Below are positions 32,045-42,369 of a DNA stretch of 64,000 nt, piece after piece. A program made the position numbers and the translations under genes. This DNA is from Porphyra umbilicalis. Taxonomy: Eukaryota; Rhodophyta; Bangiophyceae; Bangiales; Bangiaceae. Position 1 is the stretch's first letter. Each line of letters starts with the position of its first letter. The notes under the pieces were generated by a model. The model saw only the letters and a program-made list of their open reading frames with translations, made no database searches and was not told where the DNA came from. The stretch covers positions 42,457 to 106,456 of the forward strand of contig KV919038.1 in the NCBI GenBank assembly GCA_002049455.2, given 5' to 3'.

Positions 32045-33562
32045 GGCGGCGGCAGCGGGCGCCGCCGCCGCGTCGGCGGCGGCAGGCCCCCCCACCCCCC
32101 CCCCCCCCCCTCCCCCCCCGGGCGGGGCGACGCGAGCCCCCCCCCACGGGCGCGTGGATGGAGGCAAACCCCCCCCCCCCCCCCCCCCCCCCCAGGCGGC
32201 GCAGGAGCGCCACGGCGGCCCCCCCCCGCCCGACGCGCACGTACGCGTCGGCGAGGGCGGCGACGCCGCCGACGGCGACCGGCCCGTACCCCCCCCCCGT
32301 GTACTCCACGGCGAGGGCGTCGAGGCGGGCCCCATCACCGGCGGCCCCGTACAAGCCCGCGAGCGTCGTGGCCGTCACCGTGTCGCCGGTCAAGCCCGCT
32401 CCGGTGATGCCGGCGAGCGCGCGGGCGGCGGCGGCGCCGTCGCCCGCCGCCGCCGCCACCGCCAGCAGCGTGTTGTACGTGATGAGGTCGGGGGGCGGCC
32501 GCGACGGCGAGGAGCCGTCCATCGTTGCGACGAGGGCGGCCGCCGCGGCCACATCTGGGGGGCGCACGTGCAGCTGCAGGCGCGTGTTGTACGACACCAC
32601 GTTGGGCACCACCACGGGTGGGGGGGGGGGGCGGCAGCGGCGGCGGCGGCGGCGGCGGCACCGCCCCCACCCCCCCCGCCACCGCCGCGTCGGGCCGACG
32701 CGGCGCCGTGAAATCCGCCCACACCCCCGCCGCCGCCCGCGCGTCGCGGCCGCGCACGCACGCGAGCAGCAGCGCGTTGAGGGTAAAGACGTTGCGGCGG
32801 CCGGGGTGGGTGGCGTCGAGCTGCGCCGCCCGCGCGGCGGCGGTGGGGAGATCCCCCACCCGCGCCGCCGCCGCGATGCGGCCGTTGAACCACCGCACGT
32901 CGGCGGTGGGGGGGGGGGGGGCAGCCGGGGGGGGGGGGGGGGGGCGGGGGGGGGGTACACCCCGCCGCCCCAACCCCCGCGCGTGTCCCCGGCGGCGGGG
33001 GGGGGGGGGGGGAGGGGGGGAAGGGGGGGTGCCCCGCGCGCCGCTCCCGCCCGCGTCGCTCCCGCGCGGCCCGCGCGTCGCCGGTCGGGACGCCGGCCGG
33101 GGGTGGGGGTGGGGCGGGCGGGGGGCCCCCCCCCGCCACTGGGGGGACGCGCGGTGCGGGGGCGGGGGCGGGCGCGGGTGCCCCGCGCGGCGGGGCGGGC
33201 GGCCGCCCGGCCCACGGCGTGTGGCCAAGGCGGGGGCGCGGGGGCGGCGGGCGCGCGCGGGCGCCCGCCACGGCCGCCGGCCGCGACGCGGCCGCCGCCG
33301 GTCGACGCGCCGCCGCCGCGGCGGCGGCGGCGCTGGCGGGCCCCGCGGGCGGCGGGGACACCCACGCGGGCGGGGGCGGCGGCGGGCCCGCCGCGGTCCG
33401 CGGCGCGCGGGTGGGCGGCGGCGGTGGGGCGGCGGCGGCGGCGGCGGCGGCGGTGGCCGCCGCGGGGGGGGGGGGGGGGGGGGGGCCGCGAGCGCGGGGG
33501 GGCGGGGGGGGGGCGGGGCGGCGGCGGCGGTCGGCGGGCCCGCCGACGGTGGCAAAGGCCAT
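29508..33562 (-). CDS. Large pentatricopeptide repeat (PPR) protein, probably organellar, multiply frame-broken
   Basis: PPR proteins bind organelle RNAs and act in their processing, stability or translation. ATG 33562 (CGCCATGG) gives [20 protein letters not shown], a transit-like start, then about 250 Pro/Ala/Gly/Arg-rich residues. PPR helices follow in several frames: NVFTLNALLLACVRGRDARA; PNVVSYNTRLQLHVRPPDV; PDLITYNTLLAVAAAAGD; PNLAAYNVWLKALRES; APDYVSLLTLAGLCERKGAA; ATFNAVIRAHLGRHPPD; PDGRTYTLLIDGAARAA; PDVVTFNSLLDVAASA; PDRRTYNTLIKACGRVG; PDDFTYQAMVAAAAVAGDAT; PFNVVVHAAVRAGDMDATA; SPDGVTVRATRGVMRQL. Spacing fits classic P-type repeats, about a dozen or more. Each frame change falls in a G/C run (for example 32636, 32168-32193, 31708-31729, 30635-30649, 30292-30298). 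The gene ends with G-runs (29534-29511) directly before TAG at 29510. No E/DYW editing domain seen. Confidence 0.87.
29511..29534 (-). repeat. C/G runs of 9 and 14 bases abutting the PPR stop codon
   Basis: On the coding strand the order is 14 Gs, one A, 9 Gs and then TAG (29510-29508). Same arrangement as nicastrin and the DnaJ-domain gene. Confidence 0.93.
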
Positions 33563-35944
33563 GGCGTGGCGTGGGGGGGCGGGGTGGGTACGCGCAGGGG
33601 GAGGGGGGGGGGGGGGGGGGGGGGGAAGGGGGGGGGACGGCGGCTGGGGGGGGTGGGGGGGGCGGTCGGCGGCGGGGGGCGCGGGGGGGACGGCGGCGGC
33701 CGGGGGGGCGGGGGGGGAGGGCGGTGGCCGAGGCACGTTGGCGGCGCGGCCGCCGCGGGCGTGCATGCGCCCGCGGGCCGTGCACCGGGCCGCCGCCGCG
33801 GACGCGGCCGGGGCGGCAGATCCGCCGTCGTGCCCGTGGAAAGTGGCCCCTGGTCACTGAAATTGCAACTACACGCACAGGACCCCCCGCTTTTCTCTTT
33901 CGCAACGTTATACACCTTTCCATCAAAAGGGTGTGCGAGAGATGGGTGAGGCATACTGTACACCAAGCTGCTGTACGTATCTACAAACTCGGGCATCTCA
34001 ACAGTATCGGTCCCGCCTTTTTGCGCTACCCAAATGCAAGAGCATCGCGAGGCGTCGCGTTTGGCGGATCAGCCAGCTGACGGCTCGCGGCGCACCCCCT
34101 CCCTCCCTCGCCCCCTCCACTGCACCGACGCACCTCACCAAGCGTGAACTCCCTCTCCTCCTGCACTCAACGGGGTACCCTACCTCGCTACACTACATCC
34201 TCTACCCGACTACCGTTTTGTGGGTGGCTACGGCGGCCGCCCCCCCCCCCCCTTGTTCTCGTCCTCCTCATCGATACCGACGTGCGCCGCGCGTCGGCGC
34301 GGTCGCCCGCTGGTGGCGACCGGCCCGCGCGCCCGCCCGCCGGCGGCGGTAGCGGTGCGCTGCCGCCGCGCGGCGACGCAGGGGCGCCGCTGTCACTGGT
34401 CGGTGTGGTAGCGGCCCCGCTGCCACCGCTACTCGGGCGGGGGGAGGCGCCAACGCTCGCGCCCTCGCCATCGTCCCATTTGCCCCAACGATCACAAAAC
34501 CGGTAGGTGCCAAAAGTTTCGTACCACAACATTCTTTCATTTGCAATGGTGGTTCTGAATCACGGTGCTGTGCCCACCACGGGGATCGCATCGGCCGTTT
34601 GAAAACCCCACCTCGCCACCAACGTTTTTTTTTATTTGACAGACGGTCGGGCTCCGCCTCCCCCTCGCGCGCCGACGCCGGCCACGCCGCCCCCGACGGC
34701 CGACGCGGACGCCCCACCGCGCCCGCGCGCCGCGCGTGTCCCCCGGCCCGCCCACACCCGCCGCGGGGCGACCGCCACAGACGCCCGCCGCCGAGCGGCG
34801 CGCCGCCGGGGCGCCCCCCCGCCGCCACGGGCGGCGGCCGTCCCCGTGCGCGGTCGCGGCCGCCGACTGACGGGCGGCGCCACGGCGGGCGCGGCGCGGC
34901 GCGGCGCGGCGGGCGGCCGACGGCGCCCGTCCCCGCCCCCGTCGACGGCCGCGGCGGCCGCCGCCGGCCGCGGCCGCAGCCGCCGCGCGGCCGCGCCGCG
35001 GGGAGGCGCCCCCAGCCCCCGGCGGGGCGCGCCACGCGGCCGCGCCCGCGCCGCCGCGGGCGCGTCAGCCGCGACGGCGGGTGTGGCGATGGCAGTGCCG
35101 CCGCGGCGGGGCGAGCAAGCAATGAAAAAACGGCGGTGGTGGACGGCCCGCCACGGGGGTGGCGCCGACCGCCAGGGGAGGACGGACGGGGTCAAACGGC
35201 GGTCCGCTGGGGCAGCGAGAGACAACGGCGGCGACAATACATGCTGGTACTGGCGGTTACACTGCGACGACACCTCTGCCACACCTCCCGCCCCAAAGCG
35301 GCGACGAGCATGGACGGCCGACACCACGGGCGCGCTGACCCCCATGCCCACGACCGGCGCGCCGGCGCGTCACGCCGGCAGCGTCGGCACCGCCGAGGAG
35401 CGGCCAAGACCGTTGATCTGCACGGTTTGAATCCATCGTGATCCAATTGGTAGAGATGTGTCCTCTTTGCAGCCGCAGCTGGACACTGTACCCATTCAGC
35501 CTTGATTGGTCGGCCTCGCTGGTCAGTGTCACAACGGAACTGTAAGGTATGGGATCTGCACTGCGGGAATATTCTGGCTCACGAGGGATTCCATCTGGGG
35601 AAAATACCTCGTGGTCAACTCCCGTGCGCGCTGCCGCACGACGTTGCTCCCATCCACGTGCAAAGTCGGGCGGGCACCAACTGCGCCTGTCCGCGGGCAC
35701 GTGCACCCCCCGCCGGCGTGGCAGGAGCTCGCTTGCCGAGGGTTTGGTCGGAGACGTCGCCCGCAGAGCCGCGACGCCGTCTCTCCCCCCAGCGGTGCCG
35801 CCTCTTTCCCTCCCCCTCCACCCCCCCTCCATCCATCCTGCCGGACCCCTTTGCTGCATCCTTCTCGTCTCTGACCGACTTTGATTCCATCGCCAACCGC
35901 CACGACGGCTCCTCCTTGCGTCGGCCCCTCGACACCGTCACGCG
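33563..35944. other. Divergent intergenic region between PPR gene and phosphoesterase
   Basis: About 2.4 kb. 33563-33830 is GC-rich with G-runs (PPR 5' leader, C-rich on its coding strand). 33840-34260 and 34480-34640 are of balanced composition. 34650-35080 is again GC-rich with only Arg/Pro/Gly-rich open frames. 35420-35700 is balanced and may hold the phosphoesterase promoter. No gene supported. Confidence 0.45.
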
Positions 35945-37249
35945 ATGGCCTCCACCGTCCGGAGAGTACCGGCGGCCGCCTTCCTCTCCCCGGCCCCGCT
36001 GCAACAACTGCGGTCGACGGTGGGGCCGACGGGCGCGGCGGCGTCGCGATGGTTGTGCCCCTCCCCGGCGGCGGTGTGCCCCGTGGTTGCCCCCCGGCCT
36101 GCGGCTGCGGCCGCCGCCCCCCGCCGCGGAGCCATCCGCATGAATGCGGTGGCCGGCGGCGCGCGGCGGGGTCTCGACACGGCCACCGACGTGGCGGTTG
36201 GCGGCGGGGGTGATGGGGCGTCTCCTGGGGGTGGCGGCGGCGGCAGCGGCGGTGGGCGCGGCGGCGGCGGCGCGGCGGGGGGCATCCGCCGGTTTGCGCT
36301 CATCTCGGACGTGCACATCTTTGATACGGAGGGCTTTTGGTACGAGCGGGCGCTCGACTTTACCAACCGGCGGGTGTTTGGGCTGCTCAACATCTTGATG
36401 CTGCGGGGGCCTGACAAGTTCTCCCGCCACGTCCTCGCCTCGTCCATGGCGGACATGCGCGCCAACGCGGTGGATCACCTGGTCATTGCCGGGGATGTGA
36501 CCAACTTGGCCATTGAGTGCGAGTTTGCCCTCTCCAAAGAGTACTTTTCGCGCTTTGGTCCGCCCGCCAACATCACGGCGGTGCCGGGTAACCACGACGT
36601 GTACACGGGCAAGGAGCTGAAGCGCCGGTTATTCGCCAAGTACTTTGGGGAGTACGCGCAGTCGGACGTGCCCGTGGCGTCGGCGCGCGACGATGGGTTC
36701 CCCTTCCTGCAGCTCCGCGGCGGGGTGGCGTTTCTCGGCTTGAACACGGGCATCCCCGGCTCGGCGCGGGGGCTGGTCGGCCCCGCCCAATTCGACGCGG
36801 CGCGCAAGATGCTCACCTCCCCCGAGGGCAAGGCGCTGCTTGCCCGCGCCAAGACCCTGATCATGGTGCTCCACCACCCGACGCAGGATCCGCGCATGCG
36901 GGGCCTCCCGCGCGTGCGGGACATTGGCCACGACTTGATCGACTGGGAGGACGTGGCGGCGTTTTGCCGCGAGTTCCCCATTGCCATGACGCTCCACGGG
37001 CACAACCACGTGCCGTACCAGGGGCGCCTGACGCTCGCGCCCGACACGTTTGTGTACGAGAGCGGTAGCGGCACGCTGCTCGCCGACAACCCGTCACGGA
37101 TTGCCCGGTATACGGTGTTTGAGTTGGACGACGCGGGGCAGCTGGTGCGGACGTTTGCGCGCGTGTGGGACCCAGAGACGGCCAAGTTTGTGAGCCTCGA
37201 GCTGCGCCTGCCAACAATGGCTGACGTGGGTGTCGTCGCACAGGTGTGA
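35945..37249 (+). CDS. Calcineurin-like metallophosphoesterase, probably plastid-targeted
   Basis: Two-metal phosphoesterase acting on an unknown phosphoester. ATG 35945 begins an Ala/Ser/Arg/Pro-rich leader (MASTVRRVPAAAFLSPAPLQ, about 65 residues), likely an organelle transit peptide, then a Gly-rich linker. All five family motifs are present in order: DVHI (LISDVHIFD), GDVTN, GNHD (VPGNHDVYTG), HH (MVLHHPTQDP) and GHNH (LHGHNHVPYQG). The residues expected to bind the two metals and the catalytic His are therefore intact. Between them, LNTGIPGSARGLVGPAQFDA is typical of Icc/3',5'-cyclic phosphodiesterase-like members. Length 434 residues in a single frame; no long homopolymer interrupts it, unlike its neighbours. 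The substrate cannot be predicted; similar proteins are annotated as cyclic-nucleotide or general phosphodiesterases. Confidence 0.9.
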   Translation: MASTVRRVPAAAFLSPAPLQQLRSTVGPTGAAASRWLCPSPAAVCPVVAPRPAAAAAAPRRGAIRMNAVAGGARRGLDTATDVAVGGGGDGASPGGGGGGSGGGRGGGGAAGGIRRFALISDVHIFDTEGFWYERALDFTNRRVFGLLNILMLRGPDKFSRHVLASSMADMRANAVDHLVIAGDVTNLAIECEFALSKEYFSRFGPPANITAVPGNHDVYTGKELKRRLFAKYFGEYAQSDVPVASARDDGFPFLQLRGGVAFLGLNTGIPGSARGLVGPAQFDAARKMLTSPEGKALLARAKTLIMVLHHPTQDPRMRGLPRVRDIGHDLIDWEDVAAFCREFPIAMTLHGHNHVPYQGRLTLAPDTFVYESGSGTLLADNPSRIARYTVFELDDAGQLVRTFARVWDPETAKFVSLELRLPTMADVGVVAQV

Positions 37250-37888
37250 GCGTCTCCCATTTCCTCTCAATCATTGTTTTGCCACGGGTTGATGCGGGTG
37301 TATGTTCCTTGTGCGTGTGTGCCATGGCCTTGTCTATTGTTACTCCTGTATGTGGGCGTCCCACTTTACAAGCGGTGTGTATGTGTAGCTCTCCATCCTC
37401 ACCGTACAACACACTTTTTCCTCCATCCGCAGGGTTGTCGCTTCCTGCGCCGCTTCGGCATTTACCTTGGTCATCGCGGATTGCGGGCAATGACAATGTC
37501 AGTTGCCAATCATGTACTGGCTGCCTCGCGGCAGATGTGACCCACTCGCCGCCCTGCGCAGCCCGTTCCCTCTGGCGCTTCTCGTCAACCCCTACCGCCG
37601 GGCGCGTCCCCATACGCCATCAGTCGGCCCGGTCCGGAGAACGTCCACACCCACGCCACACAGCCGAACCGAGACAGGAGGAGTGACGTACCTAAAAAAA
37701 ATGCGACGTCCTTCCGTTCCCCTGAGCAAGAACACCTCTTGGGGCGCCCCACCGCCCCGCACAACGATTCGGTACAGATGACAGGTACGCGGTAGTCCCC
37801 CACAGTTCCACATCCTCCCATCTGCCCATCCCATGTCACCGATTGCCCCCCCCATGCACGCCGCCGCCGACCCGCCCCCACTCCACAC
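37250..37888. other. Convergent 3' intergenic region
   Basis: About 640 bases, T-rich at 37260-37470 (3' end of the phosphoesterase). Low homopolymer content compared with other gene ends here. No gene recognised. Confidence 0.45.
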
Positions 37889-40384
37889 TCAAAAGAAGCC
37901 ACCCCACTTGTCCGACTTTTCTTGCTTGGCACGCAGCGCACGCGCCGCCGCCGCCATGGAGGTCGAGTCGTCCTTCATCGCCGACGTGGCATTGTCCATC
38001 GCCGCCAACTTTTCCCCCCGCCGAGCCATGCGCTCCTTGGCGTTGCCGACCGCGTCGCCGACGCGGGCGGCGCTGGCCTTGACCTTGGCCGACTCGTCGG
38101 CCACGGCGCCCTTCTTACCCTTTCTGGCCCGCTCGCCCTTCAAGCTCGTGTTGCTCGGCGACTTGGACGGGGCGCCGCCCCGGGAACGGGAGCTCGACGA
38201 CAATGCCGGCGACGCCTGCGTACTGTTGCTGGCCGATAGTTTGGCGGTGCCGGCGGCCACCTTTTTGCGCGCGGCCTTGACCCCCTTCTTGGCGCCCGAG
38301 CGGGACGACTTGTCGTCGTCGCCGGCCAGTGACGCAAGATCCTCCTCGTCCGTCTCGTCGGCAGCCTTGGAGGAGACGCTCTTTCGAGAGGAGCCCGTCG
38401 TCGGCTTCTTCTTGCGGATCATGCGGCCAAAGATGGACTTTGGCGGCGCCCCCGAATCGTCCTCGTCGGCCGACGTGTCGCCCGACGGCACGACCTTGGT
38501 GGTCGACGTCCGTGCCTCGGCGGCCGCCTCGGCTGCCCCCCTCTTCAGCCGCGCCAGAAAGCGAAAGGTCGGCGGCGGCGGCGCATCCTCCTTCTCCACA
38601 TTCTTGCGCGACGGCAGGGGCAGGCCCATCAGCCGCGTCTTGGGCGGCAACGCCATCTCATCCTCATCATCGCTGCCGTTGTCAATGTCCAAGCCAAAGT
38701 CGTCCTCAGCATCATCACGAGTGCCACTACCGGCGCCGCTGTCGTCGCTCTCCAAGGTGGCCTTGGAGGACTTGCGGGCGGTTTTGCCGCCACCAGCCTT
38801 GGCACCACCAGCCTTGGACGGGCGGTTGCTTGCTGGCTGACGCGCTCGCCGGCTGCCAACATGGCTGCTCGCCGCGCTTGAGCTACTCGCCAGCTTGCGC
38901 GACGCGCCACTGCTGTCGGCGCTCCCCGCTCCGTCCCCGTCCAGGATGCGGTCAGCGAGCGCCTCGAGCCGGTCCCGCGCCTCGGCCATTCGGGCGTCCT
39001 CCGCGTCCGTGCGGTCGGTGCCCTTGCGGCGAAGTTTGGCAACCTCCTTGGTTAGCGCCAGCGACTCGGCCTGCATTTCTTCGACAGACATAAGCGCCAG
39101 GTCGCTCGCCTTCTTCTTGCCCTTCTTGTCCGTGGCTTTGGCGGACTTGCCGGGGGGCGCCGCCTCCGCCTCCTCGTCCTTGCTCTCCGACAACCGCACG
39201 CTGCTTTTTCTCTTTGTCTGCGTCTTGTCGCTGGCCACAGAGGCGGGCGTCGTGGGCGCCGCCGCCTCCCCGCCGCGTTTACCGAAAAAGCCGCGGAGCA
39301 CGCCGCCGCCGCTGGCCGGCTTGCCGTCGGCCTCGGCGTCGCCGTGGGAAGAGGCGCTCGAGTGGGCTTTGGTGGCTTTGCCCGCGTCCTCCGACTTGCC
39401 CTTCTTCCCACCCCGCTGCCCCTTCCCCTCGCGGCCGTCGCTCAGCGAGGCGGACGACGAGGCGCCATCGCTCCGCCCACCGCCGTCGTCATCGTCACTT
39501 TCGTCCATGTCCGATGACTCGTACGCACGGGTGGTGGCGGCGCGTGCCACCCGCGGTCGCCGCGGTAGGTCCGCGCACCGGTTCTCATCGTCCGAGTCGC
39601 TCGACGCGCGGCCGACCACCGCATCCACATCCGAGGCAGGGGAGCGTGCGTCGTGGTGGCCCTTCATTCCAACTGAGGACATCTCCACGGACAGCACCCG
39701 CAAGCGCTCTGTGGACAGTCACACGGCACGGCAGAAGGAGGAAGAGCAAGGACAGGAGGAGAGTGGAGGTACCCACAGCGTGCGGTGCGGCACAAGCCCG
39801 CAAGAACGCCAATACCAGACAGACGTCCGTGCGACAGGCGCAGGCACGGCAGGCGTAGGCACACGCACCGCCACACAGGCGAGAGACCAGGGCGGAGCAC
39901 TGAACGACGGCCTGGGGAGTCCGTCAGTTCGATGCCCCTCGCCCCCGCACAAAGACGCCCACGGTGCTACCCTCACCCCCCCTCCTCAGCGACGCTTGCC
40001 ACCGCGCAACACGCGGCGACAGAAAATCACACCCCTTCCACAGCCCACCCCCCAAAGCCTGCCCACAGACGCCTTGGCTGCAACACCGGCACTAGGGCCC
40101 CCCTGACCGCCATCAACCCCCTTGTGCCGCCACCCCCCGGCACCCCCCGGCACCTCCCTGTAGGCGCCCACGACGCACGTACCCGTAATGACGCCCTTAC
40201 GGGCCAGACGCCGCTCGTCTTCGGGCGTCCGCACCAGCGCTTTGGAGACGGCCTCCAGCTCCCGGCGGAGGGTGGAAAACTCGCGAGTGAGGCCCTCCTC
40301 GCCGGCCGCAGCGGGCGGGGCATTGGCCGACGCCTCGCTGCCGCGGCCGCCGTGCGCATCGTCTGCGTCGCGGCGGCGTCCCAT
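37889..40384 (-). CDS. Charged low-complexity protein ending in a tomosyn-like R-SNARE motif, one intron
   Basis: Probable membrane-traffic regulator. Exon 1 is 40384-40183 (ATG, MGRRRDADDAHGGRGSEASA, then a helix EFSTLRRELEAVSKALV); donor GTACGTG at 40182; exon 2 is 39708-37889 after acceptor CCACAG. The join restores phase across ITERLRVLSVEM and gives 673 residues. The middle is long, Ser/Lys/Asp/Glu-rich and likely disordered. It contains a short helix SVEEMQAESLALTKEVAKLR. The last about 60 residues are VGDAVGNAKERMARRGEKLA, then MDNATSAMKDDSTSMAAAAR, LRAKQEKSDKWGGFF. This matches the soluble R-SNARE tail of tomosyn/amisyn, including the zero-layer Arg in ARRGEKL and the aromatic KWxxFF end without a membrane anchor. 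No WD40 propeller is present, unlike tomosyn. Moderately sure. Confidence 0.72.
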
Positions 40385-41962
40385 GGCCGGTCCGCCCGCC
40401 GGTGGTAGTTTGGGGGGGGGGGGGTCGCGTGGGCAGCGGCGACCGGGCGGGCGGGCGGGCGGGCGGGTGGCCACGCGCGTGGGCGGGCCGCGCAGGCGGG
40501 TGGGGATACGCGCTGCAGGGGGGGGGGGAGGGGGGTGGTGTGGGGCAAAGGGTGGGGAGCAGGGTTACCCGCTGCGGCCGCGCCGCCTCGCAGCCGCGCC
40601 CTGCCGGCCACAACGTGCCGGGGAGCCACGGGTTGGGCGCGGGCAAACGCCAAATGGGGTGTGGGCGCCCCCCAGCGGGCGCCGCCCCCAAAAGTCCGCC
40701 CAGGTGCCCGCCCGCCCCTCCCACGCGGCAAAGCCGACGGCCGCAGCGCAGACGATGCCGGTCGCCCACGCCGGTCGCTCACAGCCCCAGCTGACCGTGC
40801 GTTGAACGCTTCGCTCTCTCTCGCCCCTCACGACCGGCACGGGGCAGAGGCACATCCCCCCTCCCCCCCCCCCCCTCCCCCTCCCCCCCCTCCCCACACT
40901 GCGACCCGGTCGCAGGAAATAAAGAGGTTTGCCAGAAGAAAAAGCACAGCATCGTCGGTGCGAGCGGTGCACTCACCCGTGTTGGGCCTTGCGGCCGCGC
41001 GCGGGAGAGAAGGAGAGGGGGACCAAACCGCAGCAGGTGAGCCCGAGCGGCGGACCCGCCGCCGGCCGGGCGCGGTAGCGCACGCGCCCGGCGGGACAAC
41101 GTCGCAGACGCACGTGACAAGGGATGATGGAGGAGGGAGGCGAGCAACGCACATCCGACCAGTGTGGCTGTGCCCCGCAGTGGGCAGCCGCGTCCATCGT
41201 GCGCCCGGCCGCGGGCCGCCCTTGAGGGGTGTGCCGGGCCGCCGCGAAATAATCTGGGCGTACGCCGGGGGTGGCGCACAGGTGGGCGGCGTCAGCGCTG
41301 ACAACGGCGTCGTCCATGACCGGCAGCGCCGCAAGAAAGAAAGAGGCCGCACGGGCGGCCGCCCGCGGGGGGAGGGGGGCATAAAAAATTGAAGAGAAAA
41401 GGACGACTTACGTGAAAGTGTATAGATTCGATTCGAAAAATGAAAGTACCCCTTGTGTTGGTGTTCCTGATCGGATCGGCCAAAATTGGGCATTCCAAAT
41501 GCAATACCATTTGTGTGCCAACTCGCAACGCGCACTTGACAGATCAAGTCGCGCGTCTGATCCGGACGGCCGCACCGCTGGCGCCACCAGAACCCACAAG
41601 AGCCCGAGGCGGTTTGCGGGCGCGCGCGCGGCCGCGGGCGCGCCCACGCGGCGCCGCGTCGACGCGGCCCCCCCCGGCGCGCCCGCCCGCCGCCGCCCCG
41701 CCCGCCGACCGACGCGCCGCGACGCGCGGCAGCGACGGCGGCGACCGCGGCGGCGGCCGCGTCGGCGGCGGCGGCGGCAGCGGCGGCACCGTCCGAGGCG
41801 GTCGCCCCGCCCCGTCCCCGCGGCCGTGTGCCCGCCCGCCCCCCCCGGCGAGCGTGGACGGCGGCCGCGTCGGGCGTGCCCCCTCGCGGCGCGCCCGTGG
41901 GCGGCGCCGCCCGGCCCGCGCGGCCGGGGGGGGGGGGGGGGGGGGGGGGGCGCGCGCGCGCC
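40385..41962. other. Divergent intergenic region
   Basis: About 1.6 kb between the R-SNARE-like gene (-) and the low-complexity gene (+). It has G-runs near 40411-40420 and 40519-40530 (C on the minus coding strand), C-runs at 40858-40890, a balanced-composition patch at 41380-41560 with ATCGGCCAAAATTGGG, then very GC-rich sequence ending in a 25-base G-run (41926-41950). No recognisable gene. Confidence 0.45.
41926..41950 (+). repeat. 25-base G homopolymer
   Basis: Uninterrupted G from 41926 to 41950, 12 bases before a candidate ATG. Its orientation is opposite to the usual C-run at starts in this window. Confidence 0.95.
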
Positions 41963-42245
41963 ATGGGCGCCGCCCGCGCCGCACGGCCGTCGCCGCGGGC
42001 CCCGCTGGGCGCCGGCGGCGCCGCACCGTCCAAGGCCGCCGCCGCGTCGCCAGGCGGCGGCGGCGGCGGCGGCGGCGGCAGCGGCCGCCGCCGCCGCTCG
42101 GTCGGCGCCGCTGCCGCGTCGCGGCGGCAAGCGGCGGCGGCGGCGGCGGCGGCGGCGGGCGGCACCCCCGCGCCGCCCGCCGCCGCCGCCGGCGGGGTGG
42201 CCGACGCGCCCGCGTCGGCGGCGGCCCGTCGGCGGCGCCGCGGCA

Positions 42246-42299
<54 letters not shown>

Positions 42300-42328
42300 G
42301 CCGGCGGTCGAGGCGCCCCCCCCCCCGT

Positions 42329-42369
<41 letters not shown>

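Noticed and set aside
29751-33926. A single 1,391-residue minus-strand frame as one protein
   Set aside because: Only parts of it are PPR-like; the rest is Arg/Pro/Gly shadow of PPR sequence that continues in the other two frames.
34268-35122. Open frame between PPR gene and phosphoesterase
   Set aside because: Arg/Pro/Gly-rich in all frames, no start context and no family motif.
41405-41560. Possible MITE around ATCGGCCAAAATTGGG
   Set aside because: No inverted partner or target duplication was found nearby; kept only as a note on a dispersed motif.
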